Source of the DNA: Carallia brachiata
Lineage: Eukaryota; Streptophyta; Magnoliopsida; Malpighiales; Rhizophoraceae
Length of the DNA stretch: 64,000 nt
Assembly (NCBI GenBank): GCA_021464245.1
Contig: JADCRB010000026.1
Coordinates: forward strand, 1,813,333-1,877,332
Direction: 5' to 3'
In this document: positions 1 through 12,289 of the stretch, one piece after another
How the letters are laid out: every line of letters begins with the position of its first letter
How positions within the stretch are numbered: position 1 is the first letter of the stretch
Notes under the pieces: generated by a model
Databases searched by the model: none
What the model saw: the letters and a program-made list of their open reading frames with translations, nothing else
What the model was told of the DNA's origin: nothing
Translations under genes and position numbers: made by a program

Positions 1-1050
1 GCTAGATATTTGGTTTTTAGTTCTTTTGTTTTTTTTTTCTTTTTTACTTTTCAGAAACTGAAGTGAATTACCTCTTTGGGATTCTTTCAAATTTACTAAA
101 ATTTAATTTATTATTATTATTATTATCGTTATGCAAGATTGGAAATCGATTGATTAATTTGGAAAACAAAAAAGATAGATTGTTACTTTTTGTTGCCTCG
201 AGCTGAGTTGGAGTGAAGAACGTTCAATCGCTAGGACGGGCAGCCTAATTACGCTTTTTGTTCTCTGGGGCCTTTGTTTTTATGACTGGTTTTCACACTA
301 ACAATCTTGTAAATCTATACTGTTCTTTGTGTGTCTGTCTGAGGGTGTGACTTGTTTCAGATGGTTGTCGTACTAACTGTTTTGGTTGACTATTTATTTA
401 GTACTTTCAGGACGGATAAATGAACCTAAAGCGTGCTTGAAAGAGGAGTGTCTTTCTAGGAAAACTCCATGACACTCTAGTTCAGAATCGTTGCAGGTAA
501 TTTCTTTGCTTTGCCAAAAGTCTAAAGCTTGCATTAATATTTCACCGGCATTGTGGCCATCAGCCGCAACGCATTCAAATTTTGTTCGTATTATATGTGT
601 GTGCAGTAATAGTATATTGCTAACATATATCTTTTTGGAGAAAGAAGTAATTTGCTTAATTCTCACCCTATCTGATGTGTTGTAATATAAGAATAAATTT
701 GGAACTTCCTGCTGACAGACTCATAGCTGAAACACATGACAAACTTAATAAACTAAATCTGGATAATTGAGTCGGTGGCATGTTAACATCTGAGCAGTTC
801 GTGTAAACTTTTCCCTATGAGCTTTTCATATTTTCCATAATAAAAGCATGTTTTTTGGCAATTAAAATCAGGATTGCAGATAAGCAGATAGTGAAGCTCT
901 AGAAAACGCCTGATGAGATCCTAAAGAAGGAACACCACACAAAGTGAGCTTATTAATGCATGACAAGTTGGTAGATACTGGAAAGCCAGGTGATAGGGTA
1001 GAGGTGAGACAGTGAGACTAATGCGTGATGTCTTAAGATTTTATTTCTTT
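1..1050. other. noncoding stretch, possible 3' end of an upstream gene
   Basis: No convincing coding region is seen on either strand. The text has mixed composition, with a short TTA microsatellite near 108-125. The T-rich stretch around 250-700, with AATAAA-like words near 690, could be the 3'UTR of a gene to the left, but nothing proves it. Short open frames around 394-685 look like chance frames. Confidence 0.4.
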
Positions 1051-1058
1051 TGTTAGGG

Positions 1059-1205
1059 GCGAGTATGGGACGGGGACGGAGATCCTCGATCCCCAGCAGC
1101 GATGGAGACGGAGATTAAAATCCCATCCCCACGGAGACGGGGATGAAGCTCAGAAGTGGGGACAGGGATTGGGACCAGCCATCCCCCCGCCCTGGCCCGC
1201 CCCGC
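1059..1205. repeat. GC-rich degenerate GGGACGG/CCCATCCCC repeat island
   Basis: About 150 bases far richer in G and C than their surroundings, built from degenerate repeats of GGGACGGGGA and its complement CCCCATCCCC. The two halves partly complement each other, so the stretch could fold. It stops close to where homology to the FLZ gene begins, so it may be inserted material or part of a transposon. No coding role is evident. Confidence 0.5.
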
Positions 1206-1210
1206 TCCGT

Positions 1211-2030
1211 TGCCATTCCTATTCAGTGATGGTACGTAGCACCCAGATGGTCGGAGATCTGCCTTCGATGTTTCATCTAAATCAGATCTGCCGGTCATTG
1301 TTCTTGATACCACCCTAATGGTCGGAGATCTTCATGCAACCTAGCGACCAGAACATGGGTCATGCGAAGTTGTACTAAATCATATCATCGATAATAACAA
1401 AAACAATTTTCTAAATAGTTTTGGCAACAACAACAATTTTGATCATGAAACCGTTTCTTGACCTCCTTGGTGTCCCAAGATTACAGCAGTAGGATCGGCA
1501 CTGGTTCTGCTGAATTTGTTGACACTTGCTTGTTTCTTGAGGACTTGTGGCCTTTGTGATCTTCACTTGGTCCGTGTTGAAGACGTCTACACGTACATGT
1601 TCAATAATATATATAGATTTATAATTGCCCTTTTTTGTCCCACATGTAATTGTAAGTGAAGTGGAATAATTTTCGCTGGCTTTACTAAGAATCGAGTTGT
1701 GATTGCTTTTGTTCATTTTAGTGGGTCGATGATGATGATGATTATGATGAAACTTTGTATAAATAATTACTGTACAGGGGTGCGACAACAGATAAAGCAA
1801 GACGAGAAAAAAAGGAGGCAGTGTAATGGCACCAACAAGACAAGAACTACACGCATCACCGTCATAATCATCATCAGCAACAACATGAAACACTGTAAGG
1901 CTTCTACGAAGAGCGAAGCTGTGAGCTGCTTTACCAGCACAAGATTTTGAATTAATTGGTTGATGCTATGTCATCAAAAGTATGACTCCGATTAATTAGG
2001 GTCGTCTATGTTAATTAACAACCCATTTTG
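1211..2030 (+). pseudogene. FLZ (FCS-like zinc finger) pseudogene, inverted copy of the 2.9-3.8 kb gene
   Basis: Read on the plus strand in shifting frames, this stretch mirrors the FLZ protein encoded on the minus strand at 2875-3755. Matching segments include FDVSS, the GDLHAT region, an FGNNNNFDH stretch, FLRTCGLC, and the tail QQIKQDEKK followed by KASTKSEA. Similarity continues into the 3' flank up to about 2030. The copy is dead: in-frame stops occur near 1342 and 1456, and the frame changes just before FLRTCGLC. The splice donor after TYMF is lost. A deletion of roughly 25 bases after the acceptor at about 1778 removes the FCS motif and the second cysteine pair. Family assignment follows established FLZ/DUF581 features; the duplication is read directly from the sequence. 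Confidence 0.85.
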
Positions 2031-2784
2031 CCCCACAACCATTGGAGCAACACCCTGTTCCCTTCGTTTGCTTTATGACCCAAAGTCACAATCTACATTG
2101 TTTGTGACCCAACCATAGACTTATCTTATAATAACTTAACCCAAAAAAAAAAAACATTCCGTAGAATTATGTCGTGAATTTTAACTTGGTACTTTTTTTT
2201 TTGGAACTGAAAAAAAAAAGTGTTAGATTTAAATAATATTAATTTTTTTATAAAAAAATTAAATTTAAATTTAAATAAAGTGTTATTTTAGAATATAAAA
2301 TATAAATATTATATAATATTTATTGAAAAAAAATTCTTTAATTTTTTTTTATAAAATAATTAAAAAATATTATTTTAATGAGATTGTACCTCGGCATATA
2401 ACTTCGGTTGCCGCGACATTTCCCTTTTATACAGTCACTGAACCAAGTACATGATATACAGACATAACAGATACATTCAGATACAACATACACTTTGGTT
2501 TCGTACATAAGCTTTAATCAACAATATCCTTTTTCTTTTTCCCCAGTTTACAATGCTCGTCAAGCCATGATTTTTTGTTTGTGTAAGTGGGATTGATTTA
2601 ATTAATCTACAGTCTCAGACACCTTCATTTAGCATGCTGTCAAGCAAATCACAGGAACTTGGTTTTTAACTTGAATGGCAGTCGGCATCATGGGTGGTTA
2701 ATCAACATAGAAGACACCATTAATCGGAGCCATGTTTTTTTTGGCAAGGCATCAATCAATTAATTGATCATCTTGTACTAGTCG
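2031..2784. other. spacer between the inverted FLZ copies
   Basis: AT-rich from 2100 to 2380, with oligo-A/T runs. From about 2690 up to 2784 the text is the 3' flank of the minus-strand FLZ gene and resembles the pseudogene flank at 1940-2030 in inverted orientation. No independent gene is seen. Confidence 0.6.
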
Positions 2785-2874
2785 TCAAGCAGCAGCCACA
2801 GTTTCACTTTTAGTAGAAGCCTTAGTTAGAGCTTCCTGCTGTTGACGAGGATGGTGATGCGCGTGTCGATCTTG

Positions 2875-3755
2875 TCATGTTGGTGCTCTTACGCTCGACG
2901 ACTTCTCTTTTTTCTCGTCTTGCTTTATCCGTTGTTCTCTGCACTCTAGACTACAAAATGCGGTATCGCCCCTGTATAATAATTATTTATAGAGAGTTTC
3001 ATGATCATCTATCTATCATCAATCCACTAAAACGAGCAAAGCAATCACAACTCCATTCTTACTAAAGGCAGCGAAAATTATTCCAGTTTTAATTATGTTG
3101 GTTGTGGAGAAAGGTAAAAGAAAGAAAAAGATAGCTGACAAGAAAATAAGAGAAAATTGCGAAAAAGAAAATATTTTAAAAAATAATTTATAAAAAAATA
3201 ATAAAAAAATATTATTCAGATAAATAAAAATAAATTGAAAGAAAAAAATATTTAAAAAAATAAAAAATGATGATTAAAATTTCTTCTCTTTTCCCAGCAA
3301 GAGAAAGCACTCCAAATTATATGTATATAGATTGTATACCTGTACATGTAGATGTCTTTGCCAGGAGCTAAGCGGCGATTACAAAGGCCACAAGTCCTCA
3401 AGAAATGAGCAGTGTCAACAACCCCAACAGAACAGCTGCTGCCAATCTTGCTGTTATATCTCGGGGATACCATGGAGTTCAAGAAACGATTTTCATACAA
3501 ATAATCAAAATTATTTTTGTTGCCAAAACGACCCAAGTGATTGCTGTTGTCATTATCGACGACGTGATTCACAACTACGGACGTCAACCCAGGTTCTGGC
3601 CCCACAGAAGCATGCAGATCTTCGATGATCTGGGTGGCATCAAGATCATCAGCCGGCGGATCTAGTTCTGATGAAACGTCGACGGTGATGCCGCTCATGC
3701 TCGTGGTTCTTCTGATGGTGTTATTGGGTGGACGATGACGCTTCCCTAGCAACAT
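2875..3755 (-). CDS. FLZ: FCS-like zinc finger (FLZ/DUF581, MARD1-type) protein
   Basis: Two exons on the minus strand: 3755-3340, then 2971-2875. The intron (3339-2972) begins GTATAC and ends ACAG. The product is about 170 residues and starts MLLGKRHRP, a beginning often seen in FLZ proteins. The zinc finger lies at about 118-150: FLRTCGLC (Cys122, Cys125), the DIYMYRGD stretch spanning the splice junction, and FCSLECR (Cys145, Cys149), followed by QRIKQDEKKEK. The N-terminal region is acidic and Asn-rich and probably disordered. FLZ proteins are plant-specific adaptors known to bind SnRK1 kinase subunits, often induced by ABA or starvation; that role here is inferred from family membership. 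The frame stops at TGA 2875-2877, but the same frame stays open for 29 more codons to 2785. A decayed inverted copy lies at 1211-2030. Confidence 0.9.
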
Positions 3756-4030
3756 CTCTTCTCTTTTCTTCTTTAGCTTTGTTTTGATTTGAAAAACACA
3801 GAGAGATGGAAATGATTAATGGAGGAATTGGTGGGAGAGAGTGACAGAAATGACTGAAATGAAAATGGAAACGCAAATAGTACTGAGGCGGAAACAGAGA
3901 GAGCTAGGGGGTGATGGAATTGAATGGAAGAAGGCAAATATATTAAAGAGATGGGCAGGGCGGAGGGAGTGGGCAGAGGAGACAAAGGAGCGAATCTTGG
4001 CCGTTGCTTGCGGGCACCGTGTCCTATGAA

Positions 4031-4082
4031 GTCCACGTCACGCTCTCTAATTTATTGTCCACGCCACGCTCCCTAATTTGTT
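4031..4082 (-). promoter_or_regulatory. 26-bp tandem duplication with an ACGT core upstream of FLZ
   Basis: Two adjacent 26-base units (4031-4056 and 4057-4082) differ at only a few positions. Unit 1 contains CCACGTCAC, an ACGT-core word of the type bound by bZIP factors; unit 2 has CCACGCCAC, with the core lost. The repeat lies about 280-330 bases upstream of the FLZ start codon, within promoter range. The regulatory role is inference. Confidence 0.45.
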
Positions 4083-4093
4083 GTCCTTTTTGT

Positions 4094-4474
4094 TTTATAA
4101 AGAAAGATATATGTTATTTTAATCTAATGTCTTCGTCAATAATAGCCCTTTATTTACATTTTTTTATTTACAATTCTCTTTTTTTAATAAATAAAAAAAT
4201 AAAATACTATTTCATAATTTTATTAAAAAATATTACCATTCCAAATTTAAGAAAAATGTAAAGAAACTGAATAATTTCAACATATTTCATATTAAATAAT
4301 TAGTAATAAATTTATTTCTACTATGTCTTACAAAAATTTAAATTTATAATTTTTTATAGAGATTTGAATCCTGTAACATAATTCATACCTCTTCTTTTTA
4401 TAAAGAAAGAAATTTATTATTGTAATTTAATGACTTCATTAATAATAGCCCACGTCTTTACATTATTTTATTCA
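4094..4474. repeat. diverged direct repeat, about 80 bp, two copies 300 bp apart
   Basis: The stretch 4094-4171 (TTTATAAAGAAAGA ... AATAATAGCCC ... TTTACATT) recurs at 4397-4474 with roughly 75-80% identity by eye. The DNA between them is AT-rich and noncoding. It could be a local duplication or the ends of an old transposon. Confidence 0.55.
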
Positions 4475-4976
4475 CCTCTCTCATTATTGGAAAACATTGT
4501 TCAGTACGTATTTATCATGCATAGACACAAACAAAAGATACAGGCGCGATACAAACAACATATTAATTATACATACATATACAGAGGCATGAGTATGATC
4601 GCCAGATCGGCTCAAGATCTCGTTTCGGGTTTCGGGTTTCGGTCATCTCAAGTCAAATTGCTGTCAAGTTATTTTGAATTCAGTCACTTTAAATTTGAGT
4701 TGTTTTCATAAATTTTTCACGTCATCAAAACTACTTTTGTAACAAATTTTGAAAATTTTAAACAATATGAAAATGTTTTAAAAAATATATAATCGAGATT
4801 TATGGTGAAAATAATAAAATTTATATATTTTTTAATATAAAATTTATGATTCAAATATCCACGCACTCTGTAAAGTTCACTGAAAGGAAGCAAAATGCTT
4901 TGGCTAGTTTTTTTCAAAAATGTTTTTGATAGACGTGTGGCTATTTGCTCTAATACTCGGAGTTATACGTGACAAA
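4475..4976. other. AT-rich intergenic DNA
   Basis: No gene is seen. It holds a short TTTCGGG triplication at about 4623-4641, and mostly A/T-rich sequence up to the poly-T of the LINE tail. Confidence 0.5.
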
Positions 4977-5871
4977 TTTTTTTTTTTTTTTTTTTGTTTT
5001 AAACAAAGGCAAAGAGAAGCATTAGGAAAAACAAACTTGGTTACATAAGTGACCACCACGGCCCAAACAGCCCCATACTAAGGGAGCAGAAAAGTAATAT
5101 AACAATCACCCTATCATACAGACTTAGTCTACAAATCACTAAACTCTTAGCTCAACGGTTACACCAACAAGCTAACACTAAAAATAATTCTAAGCCCAAA
5201 GTCCAGAGAGAAAAGAAGCTCCCGGTTTCAAGGGTGCAGACCCAAAGCTCAATCACTCTACAGCCACACAATAGACAGCCCACTAGCCACAAGCTAACAA
5301 CACTGACGACCAGGGCCAGCGGGAAGCAGAGAAAAACACAGCAACCGAAACCCAGCTCTCGGCTGGAGGCACGCCAAGGGTGGCTACAGCGTCGCATAAG
5401 GGCATTAAAATTAGAGACAAATGGCAGAAGCAACAGGAAAGCAACAGCGAGGGACCAACAAAAATTGGTGACAGCAAAACGATAGGCGTGCCTGACACCG
5501 GGTCTTCTGTACAGACCACCCAGAGGAACAAAAAGCCACCTCCCCCCCACCAGCCCCCGCTCCCTCCTACCCATCGAAAATGAAAGGGGAAGCAGGGGAG
5601 TCACCCGAATCCTCGAGCCGGAAACTAGAAAAGGCAAGAAAGGCAGTATAGCACCCGCTAGGACAGATGTGAACACCCAAGCACCAGAACTACAAAACGG
5701 AGTCCAAGCTTCATTGAAGAAGCAGCAACCACCAGCAAATTCCCTCGGGGCGAAGAGCAGACAGCCGAAACGTGACTGGCACACCCAAAGGCGACACGGC
5801 ACACGATAGCGCTGCAGAAGAAAAGGCAACGCTATCGTGCGTACCTCTATCAAATTAACAAATTCTTTCAT
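4977..5871 (-). mobile_element. LINE-like retrotransposon 3' part, poly-A on the minus strand
   Basis: On the minus strand the element ends in a run of about 19 A (plus-strand poly-T 4977-4995). The preceding non-AT-rich text resembles a plant non-LTR retrotransposon 3'UTR. A 239-codon open frame on the minus strand (5871-5152) is rich in Leu, Cys, Phe and Trp; I cannot match it to a known domain, and it may be a chance frame in GC-richer retroelement DNA. Base composition differs sharply from both flanks. No clear target duplication was found, so the 5' limit is uncertain and the copy is probably 5'-truncated. Confidence 0.6.
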
Positions 5872-8800
5872 CCATTGGTATTACTTGTCAATGCATTAAT
5901 GAGGCATGGTCTATTAAACATCATTTTTTGCATTTAGAGCTTTTGATAAATGGCATACTGTCATTAGTATTCGTCACTTTTTGTCTACTGTTTTAGGAGA
6001 AAACACTAATTATTAAAAGTTTTTGAAATTAATATGTATGCTAATACTAAAAGTATAGATGTTTTTGATGAAATCTTGTAAACCATTTACTCAAGGTGTG
6101 CTTTTCCATCAAAAATGTATTTATTGTATCTTAAATTTGTGTGTATAAAATAGACTTACTACTCTTAGCTAGTGTGCTCATTATAGGGATTAGGAATGTA
6201 ATTACTACATGTAGCACACCACAATTATTGAAAGAATTAGCCAAATTTTGTAAAATCAATGGGAAAAGTTCCAAAAAAATTTTCAAGGGAGGTTCTTGCT
6301 CATCAAAATTCAGCAGATGAGCTATTGAAAGACACTTTACAATACTAAAATTTATTGTGCGTTTTTATTATCTTGATGGGAGAATAGTTTTGTTTCTTGG
6401 GCTAATATTTGTGATATTTTAAAAGTTTTTTGATGATGTGATAATTAACCGAAATTGCCTTAGTAGCTTGAATCGTTAAGTTATGTATTATATTAGATGG
6501 TTTAATTTAATGACGTATTTAGCTGCTTATATAATTGTTTAAATTTAAACAATAAATGTCACGCATCTATCATACTAACAAATGTTATATTATCCATTTT
6601 GAAATTATATAATGAATATTATATTAAATGTACTCTCAACTAATTTCCCAACAACAATTCCTATTAGGTCTTCAAGATGGGTTTTCCTTTTTTTTTTTTT
6701 TTTTCTTTTTTGTGACCGACTTCAAGATGGGTTTCCAGTTATATTAAGAAAGGTAAAGAAATTTTACTACAAATTCAAAACCATTCGAGAATGTCAAGCT
6801 CAAATAGAAAATATTCTAAATTTATCTTAGAAATAAATCAAATAAACTACAAAATCAAAATAATTAAAATTACGATATAAATTTTAGAATAATTAAAAAT
6901 AATTTATAAGGCAGTGTCGTATGTCATTAGATAAGGGATCCATAGGATGTGAACATAAGATCCATAATTTCCTCAGAAACGAGAAAATGAAGCAACTGTA
7001 TCCATTATCGGTAAACTCCAATTTCTTAGATGGCACCCAAAAAAAAAAAGAAAAAAAACGAAAAAAAAAAAAGAAAAAAGAATTGTGGACTGGGTATTGA
7101 AGATAAATAGCTGAGAAACTGACTTGCAGAAGGAAAGCGAATGTGAGCTCATCTCATCCCTACACATTCTTAAAGAATCCCAATACAAAACTAAAAGAGA
7201 ACATTTTAAAGAGTATCGATACGTAGTTACACATAAGTAGTAATAAAATAATAATATAATTTAATATCTAATAATTTATTCGTGTTTTTATTTTTTTAAA
7301 CTCAATCATCTAATAACTTATATTACCTTATAACTTTATATATAAAACTCTCAATTTTTTTTAATTTTAAATATACATACCATTAAAAGACGACAAAATA
7401 ATATGGGACCCCAACTAATATCCAAAATTACAATTATTATACGGACTTCCTGTTAACAGTCGGGTATAAGTATATTCGTTAATTTAGCATGTTTTATAAC
7501 TTATTCAATATGTAATCAATATATGCCAGAGGAGGAACATTAGTTTTTGATAAATTTGTTCGTCAAGATATAAGCAAAATTTTGGATTCAGCGTCTTACA
7601 GTCACACACTACTTATTCGCATTTAAGATGATTCGATTGGAGCCAAACATTTTTTAAAATATCTTTCATATATTAAATTTGAATTTAAAAGCCCTAATTT
7701 TTTTAATTTTTATATTTTACCTCAACTTGATTTTTAAGTGGCTAAGATTGTTCCAGTTATTAGATTTAAGATGTAGACATTGTGCTCAATAAATAGTTCA
7801 TATACACAAGGAGAATTTCCATTAACATGGAAATAGCTAGACAGCAGGCATGCACATTAGCTGTGGACCAAAAGAACATTAGCGCGTGGACGTTGGATAA
7901 AATGGGATACCAATTTCAATATATAATATGTTATTTACCAAAAGAATCTTAAAAAATAAACTAACCAGTAAAAAAAATACTTGATATGAGACTTTATAAT
8001 AAAGCAAAATGGCTCAAATAAATTAAGGTGGAATTACTGATGTTTCCTATCATAAGAATTAACAGCAATATCACTGACACCGATTGCGTGGTTGAGATGG
8101 TAAATAAGATTGATTATGTGTAAGTGATCATAAGTTTGAATTTCTGACAAGTCAAATATTGAAATTAAACGTATACTTATTTTTTAGAGTCTAAATAATT
8201 CGGTGACATTTGTTAAATTTATAAAATTTATTTTCTCATAAGTTTAATATAAATAATTTAACATATCTCGTACAATAACCTAACATAATATTTCCTTATG
8301 GATTTGTAGGGAAATTCTACACATGCCTTTTCCGCCCCACTGTCCACTGCATAACGAATATGTTGGATACCACTCTCAGTTACCAATTTTCTTTTAAAAA
8401 AAAAAGGGAAATTAAAAGCAACTATGGACAAAGGTTCAATGATGGATGCATAAAGGACACAGTGGATCCAACCATTAGAGTCCCACACACTAGAGATTTA
8501 TGTGTGCTAACCATAATTGTATGCACTCATCAAGGACATCATTGGGAGGCAAAAAAGAACTCCCCGACACCTATTATGGCGTCCATAACTTTCCTCCTCC
8601 TTTTGCTTAATGAGCTGCTTTGAAAAAGAAAGGCCAGATTTTTCATGAGTAAAATTTAAAAAGCATATTGGAAGCGGTTTGAAGGGCAAACCATCACAAT
8701 TTATAATTTAGTTTCACTTATAAACTCGTGCTTGAACAACATGCTTATTTTTCTATCTTTTCAAGTTCGTTTTCCTTTCATTCTATCACTTGAAATTGGC

Positions 8801-11800
8801 ATTCAAGATAAACTTCGCCATCAACACACGTTATTCACATCCATCCCATTTACTAATTTCCCTGGATCATGTCTTTAAATCAATCAGCCGAGGTAGTAGC
8901 CTCACGGCAATTTAGCGTATTTTTTTCTATATTGACAAGAGTTTAAGTTCTCTCATTATTACTTGTTCTCAAGAATAATAGAGAGATTTATGTTAAGAAT
9001 GCAGTATTAAGTTCTAAACTCACTAACACTATGGTCAGATGTAGAGAAGGATACACGGGTCCAACAGTGATCAAGTAGAGGATTCTCCTTAAAGGAAAAT
9101 TTAAGTGAGAATAAGTAACCCTAATTTTAGTCTTCATATGCAATGACTAAAATAATCGTGATGTTTTTTCTTTTGGTTAAAAAAAAATGTCTTAAATCAA
9201 TGTTAAAGCGAGCACTTAGATTAGACTAATTTACAGTTAGAAATAACTATAAAGCTGTAGAATGAAAATTATGCTACAACTGAAGAGGTTTAGATGTTAT
9301 CGTGCCTCCTTCCATCCTGCATTCATGACTGAATGCTGGCTTGATCCTTCACAATTTTTTTTTTAATTAAATGGTTTATTGAACCATAAATTATATAATG
9401 ATGTTAACTCTCGGCTTTTCATAAATGTTACATCCTTCCAATATTAGAACTAAAGACTTTTGAATTCTAACTGCGGGGAATCCTTTGTCAAGTATTGGAG
9501 GGTCGGCATACAAGAAAAATCACATGAAGAACAATCGCATAACCAATTCATTTTGCATTTGCCATCTAATTCTTCTGATTTGGGCTTTTTTTTATCAATT
9601 GATTTGGGCAAATTGTTTGAGCTAACAAGTTGACTTGGGCCTTCCACAAAAAAAAAAAAAAAAAAGAAGAGTTAGGCCGACGTTCAACAACCCTCAGGTG
9701 ATCCGCGAATTAAAATTGGACTGAATGAAAGCCCACTTAGCTCCACAGACTACAATATGTTTGCTCCACAGCCCACTTAACTAGTCGATTGCTGCCCACT
9801 AAAGAAAGGAATCATTCATGATTCTTGGGAACATGGTAGTGTTAGTGAAGTTGGAATGTTGCATAGGATCAAAAAAAAAAAAAAAAATCATTCATGATTG
9901 GTGAAAAGCACCAGTTAATAGGAAGTTTTACTCTTGTTGAAGTTGGAATTTGTGGAATTGACTTAAATTTTAATGTAAATTATAGAACTCATTGGAACTT
10001 TTAGATGATTTACATATTTTGTAAAACATTTCTAATTGCGTTATTTTATATATGAATGATGTTTTAGTGTATAAAACTCTCATACACTCTACGAGATTCG
10101 GATAAAGATCAAATTCAGATAAATGCCTCCATTAATTTGACTTTTGAGATGATAATATTTCAACTCAACTTCCATTTTGATCTCACAATGATTCAGCGCT
10201 ATGCAACAATGATAAGATGCGCTTTTGTTTGGCAAACTAATTGGTATAATACTTGGGACCTGATTGCGTTCAGAAGTTTAATTGCTAGCTATAAAAGAAA
10301 TTACTTGGTCCTTCATTTTGCAAAAAAAAAAAAAGAAAAGAAAAGAAATATTATGCAAGTCGCTTGCATTCATGTAGGACAATGGGTGATTTATAATTTC
10401 CAGGATGCATACACATGATTAAATTGTCATCGTGTCGATGTGGGACATGCGTTGAACATGATCTGAATATGTGTTTGTTATGTTAGAATTGTGTCAGCCA
10501 AAAAATTAAAAAAACAAGTGCAGACATCACTAAACCAAGTTTAGAATATGCTTAGGACACACTGAAAACGTGCTGAGAATATGTTTTTTCTTTTTTAAGA
10601 AAAGAGTGAAAAAGAAAAAGGAAAAAATTGTTTCTTATTATCAAGTACTATATTCTTATGTATTTATATACAATTTTTTTTATTTTAACAATAAAAATTA
10701 AATTTAATTTGAAATTAACGTTACACAAACTTATATTCTATACTTATTGTTATAAATAACTTAATAATAAATATTAAACAATCATACATATTTTGAATAA
10801 AAATATCTATTTAGATATATATATATATATATAATTATATCTATATTATATTTATTTTAATTTTTTAAAATTAATTTGTTGCTCTATCTATATTTATCAT
10901 AGTTATGTCATTCTGGCTGTACGTGTCTATACCTTTGTAAGCCAATATACTTTTTCGTGTTATCAACTGACACCTATGGTACCATTTGACTTTTTAGCAG
11001 TTTGACATAATTTTTTTTTTAGATTAAAGGTCGAGTCTCAATCATAAAATTATTATTATTATTATTATTATTTAATTATTAAAAAAAATATATCAAGAGA
11101 TATGTTTATTGGACTGAAATTAAAATAATTATCATTTAAACACTTTATTTAATTATTTTATAAGAATAAACTCATTATTTGAGTATTAATGTGATCGAAT
11201 AAAATTTTATTATTAAAAATTATAATAATTATTAAATCTAAAACTTATTATCACGTCACAACCTTTACATGGGAAGAACGAGCACCAAACATTTTTGCTT
11301 TTTGACATAAACCAAACATTTTTGCTAGAACAGGACATAGTTGCATAAACTCGAACCGAAGTCACCAATGTGACATACTGACTTCCGACTACAGTACCAC
11401 TTCAGGTCGTCTCTCGAACATAAAATTAAGAATTTAGAATTTACATATATTATTATTAGATTTTGTGGGCAGTGATAAATATAAACAACTTTCCAATGTA
11501 AAAAAGCTGAAGGCAAGGACAAAAAAATTGTTAGAATTAATATAAAAAATATCATTAATTTTACATAAAATAATAAATATAATATAAATTTTAAAAAATA
11601 ATAATTTATTTTTTTTAATATTTTTTAACAAATCTAACATGTAATAATTTTATATGAATAAAATTTATCAGTTTAATTATAGATTTATAAAAATATGTCT
11701 ATTTGATGGTATAATAGTCATATAACTTAGTACTACATTATTAAAATAAATAAATTTTACTAAAAAAAATTTATAACATACTAAATTTATTATAAAAAAA

Positions 11801-12259
11801 ATTTAAAAATAAATAAATTATTATTTTTTAAAATTAGTCTATATTTTTTATTTTAAATAAAATTAATAATATTTTTATATATTAACTCAAATTATTATTA
11901 TTAGTAATTTGACTGACAGAGGCAACTTTACTAAGCCAGAGAAAAGAAACAGTTATTTATTTATCCAAGTGATGGTTGACGATCTCTCTTTTTGAACTTT
12001 TTCTCTTTCTAAACTCACTTAACCTCTTTAAACTAAATCTTAAGATCGTGATTAGATAGTAAGAATTTGAGCAGAAAGTGAATAAAAAAGAAAAGTAATA
12101 AAAATAATAAAATAATACAGTAATGATAATATTATAATTGATAAAAAATAATAATATAAAAAAATAAATAATAATTTATAAAAAAATAAAAAATAATTAT
12201 TTAAATTAATAAAAAATAAATAAAAAATCTTTTTCTATCCATTTTACTTTCCTTTTCTA
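5872..12259. other. intergenic, AT-rich, no gene recognised
   Basis: About 6.4 kb with only short unrelated open frames. It contains many homopolymer A/T runs (for example 6688-6704, 7038-7078, 9648-9665), a TA microsatellite at about 10817-10833 and a TTA/ATT microsatellite at about 11049-11072. A possible tRNA-like retroposon lies near 8085-8150. No splice-bounded coding structure was found. Confidence 0.5.
8085..8160 (+). mobile_element. possible SINE (tRNA-like A and B boxes)
   Basis: The words GTGGTTGAGATGGTAA and, about 35 bases later, AAGTTTGAATTTCTG resemble the A and B boxes of a tRNA-derived promoter. There is no clear poly-A tail or target duplication, so this is a weak call. Confidence 0.3.
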
Positions 12260-12289
12260 TTGAAAATTGTCAATTACAGTGAAAGTCCC

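Noticed and set aside
4623..4641. TTTCGGG repeated about 2.5 times, resembling the plant telomere unit TTTAGGG
   Set aside because: Only two to three copies, and the base differs from the telomere unit in every one; too short for an interstitial telomere.
5152..5871. 239-codon minus-strand open frame
   Set aside because: It lies inside a poly-A-ended retroelement tail, has skewed composition and shows no domain; I do not call it a gene.
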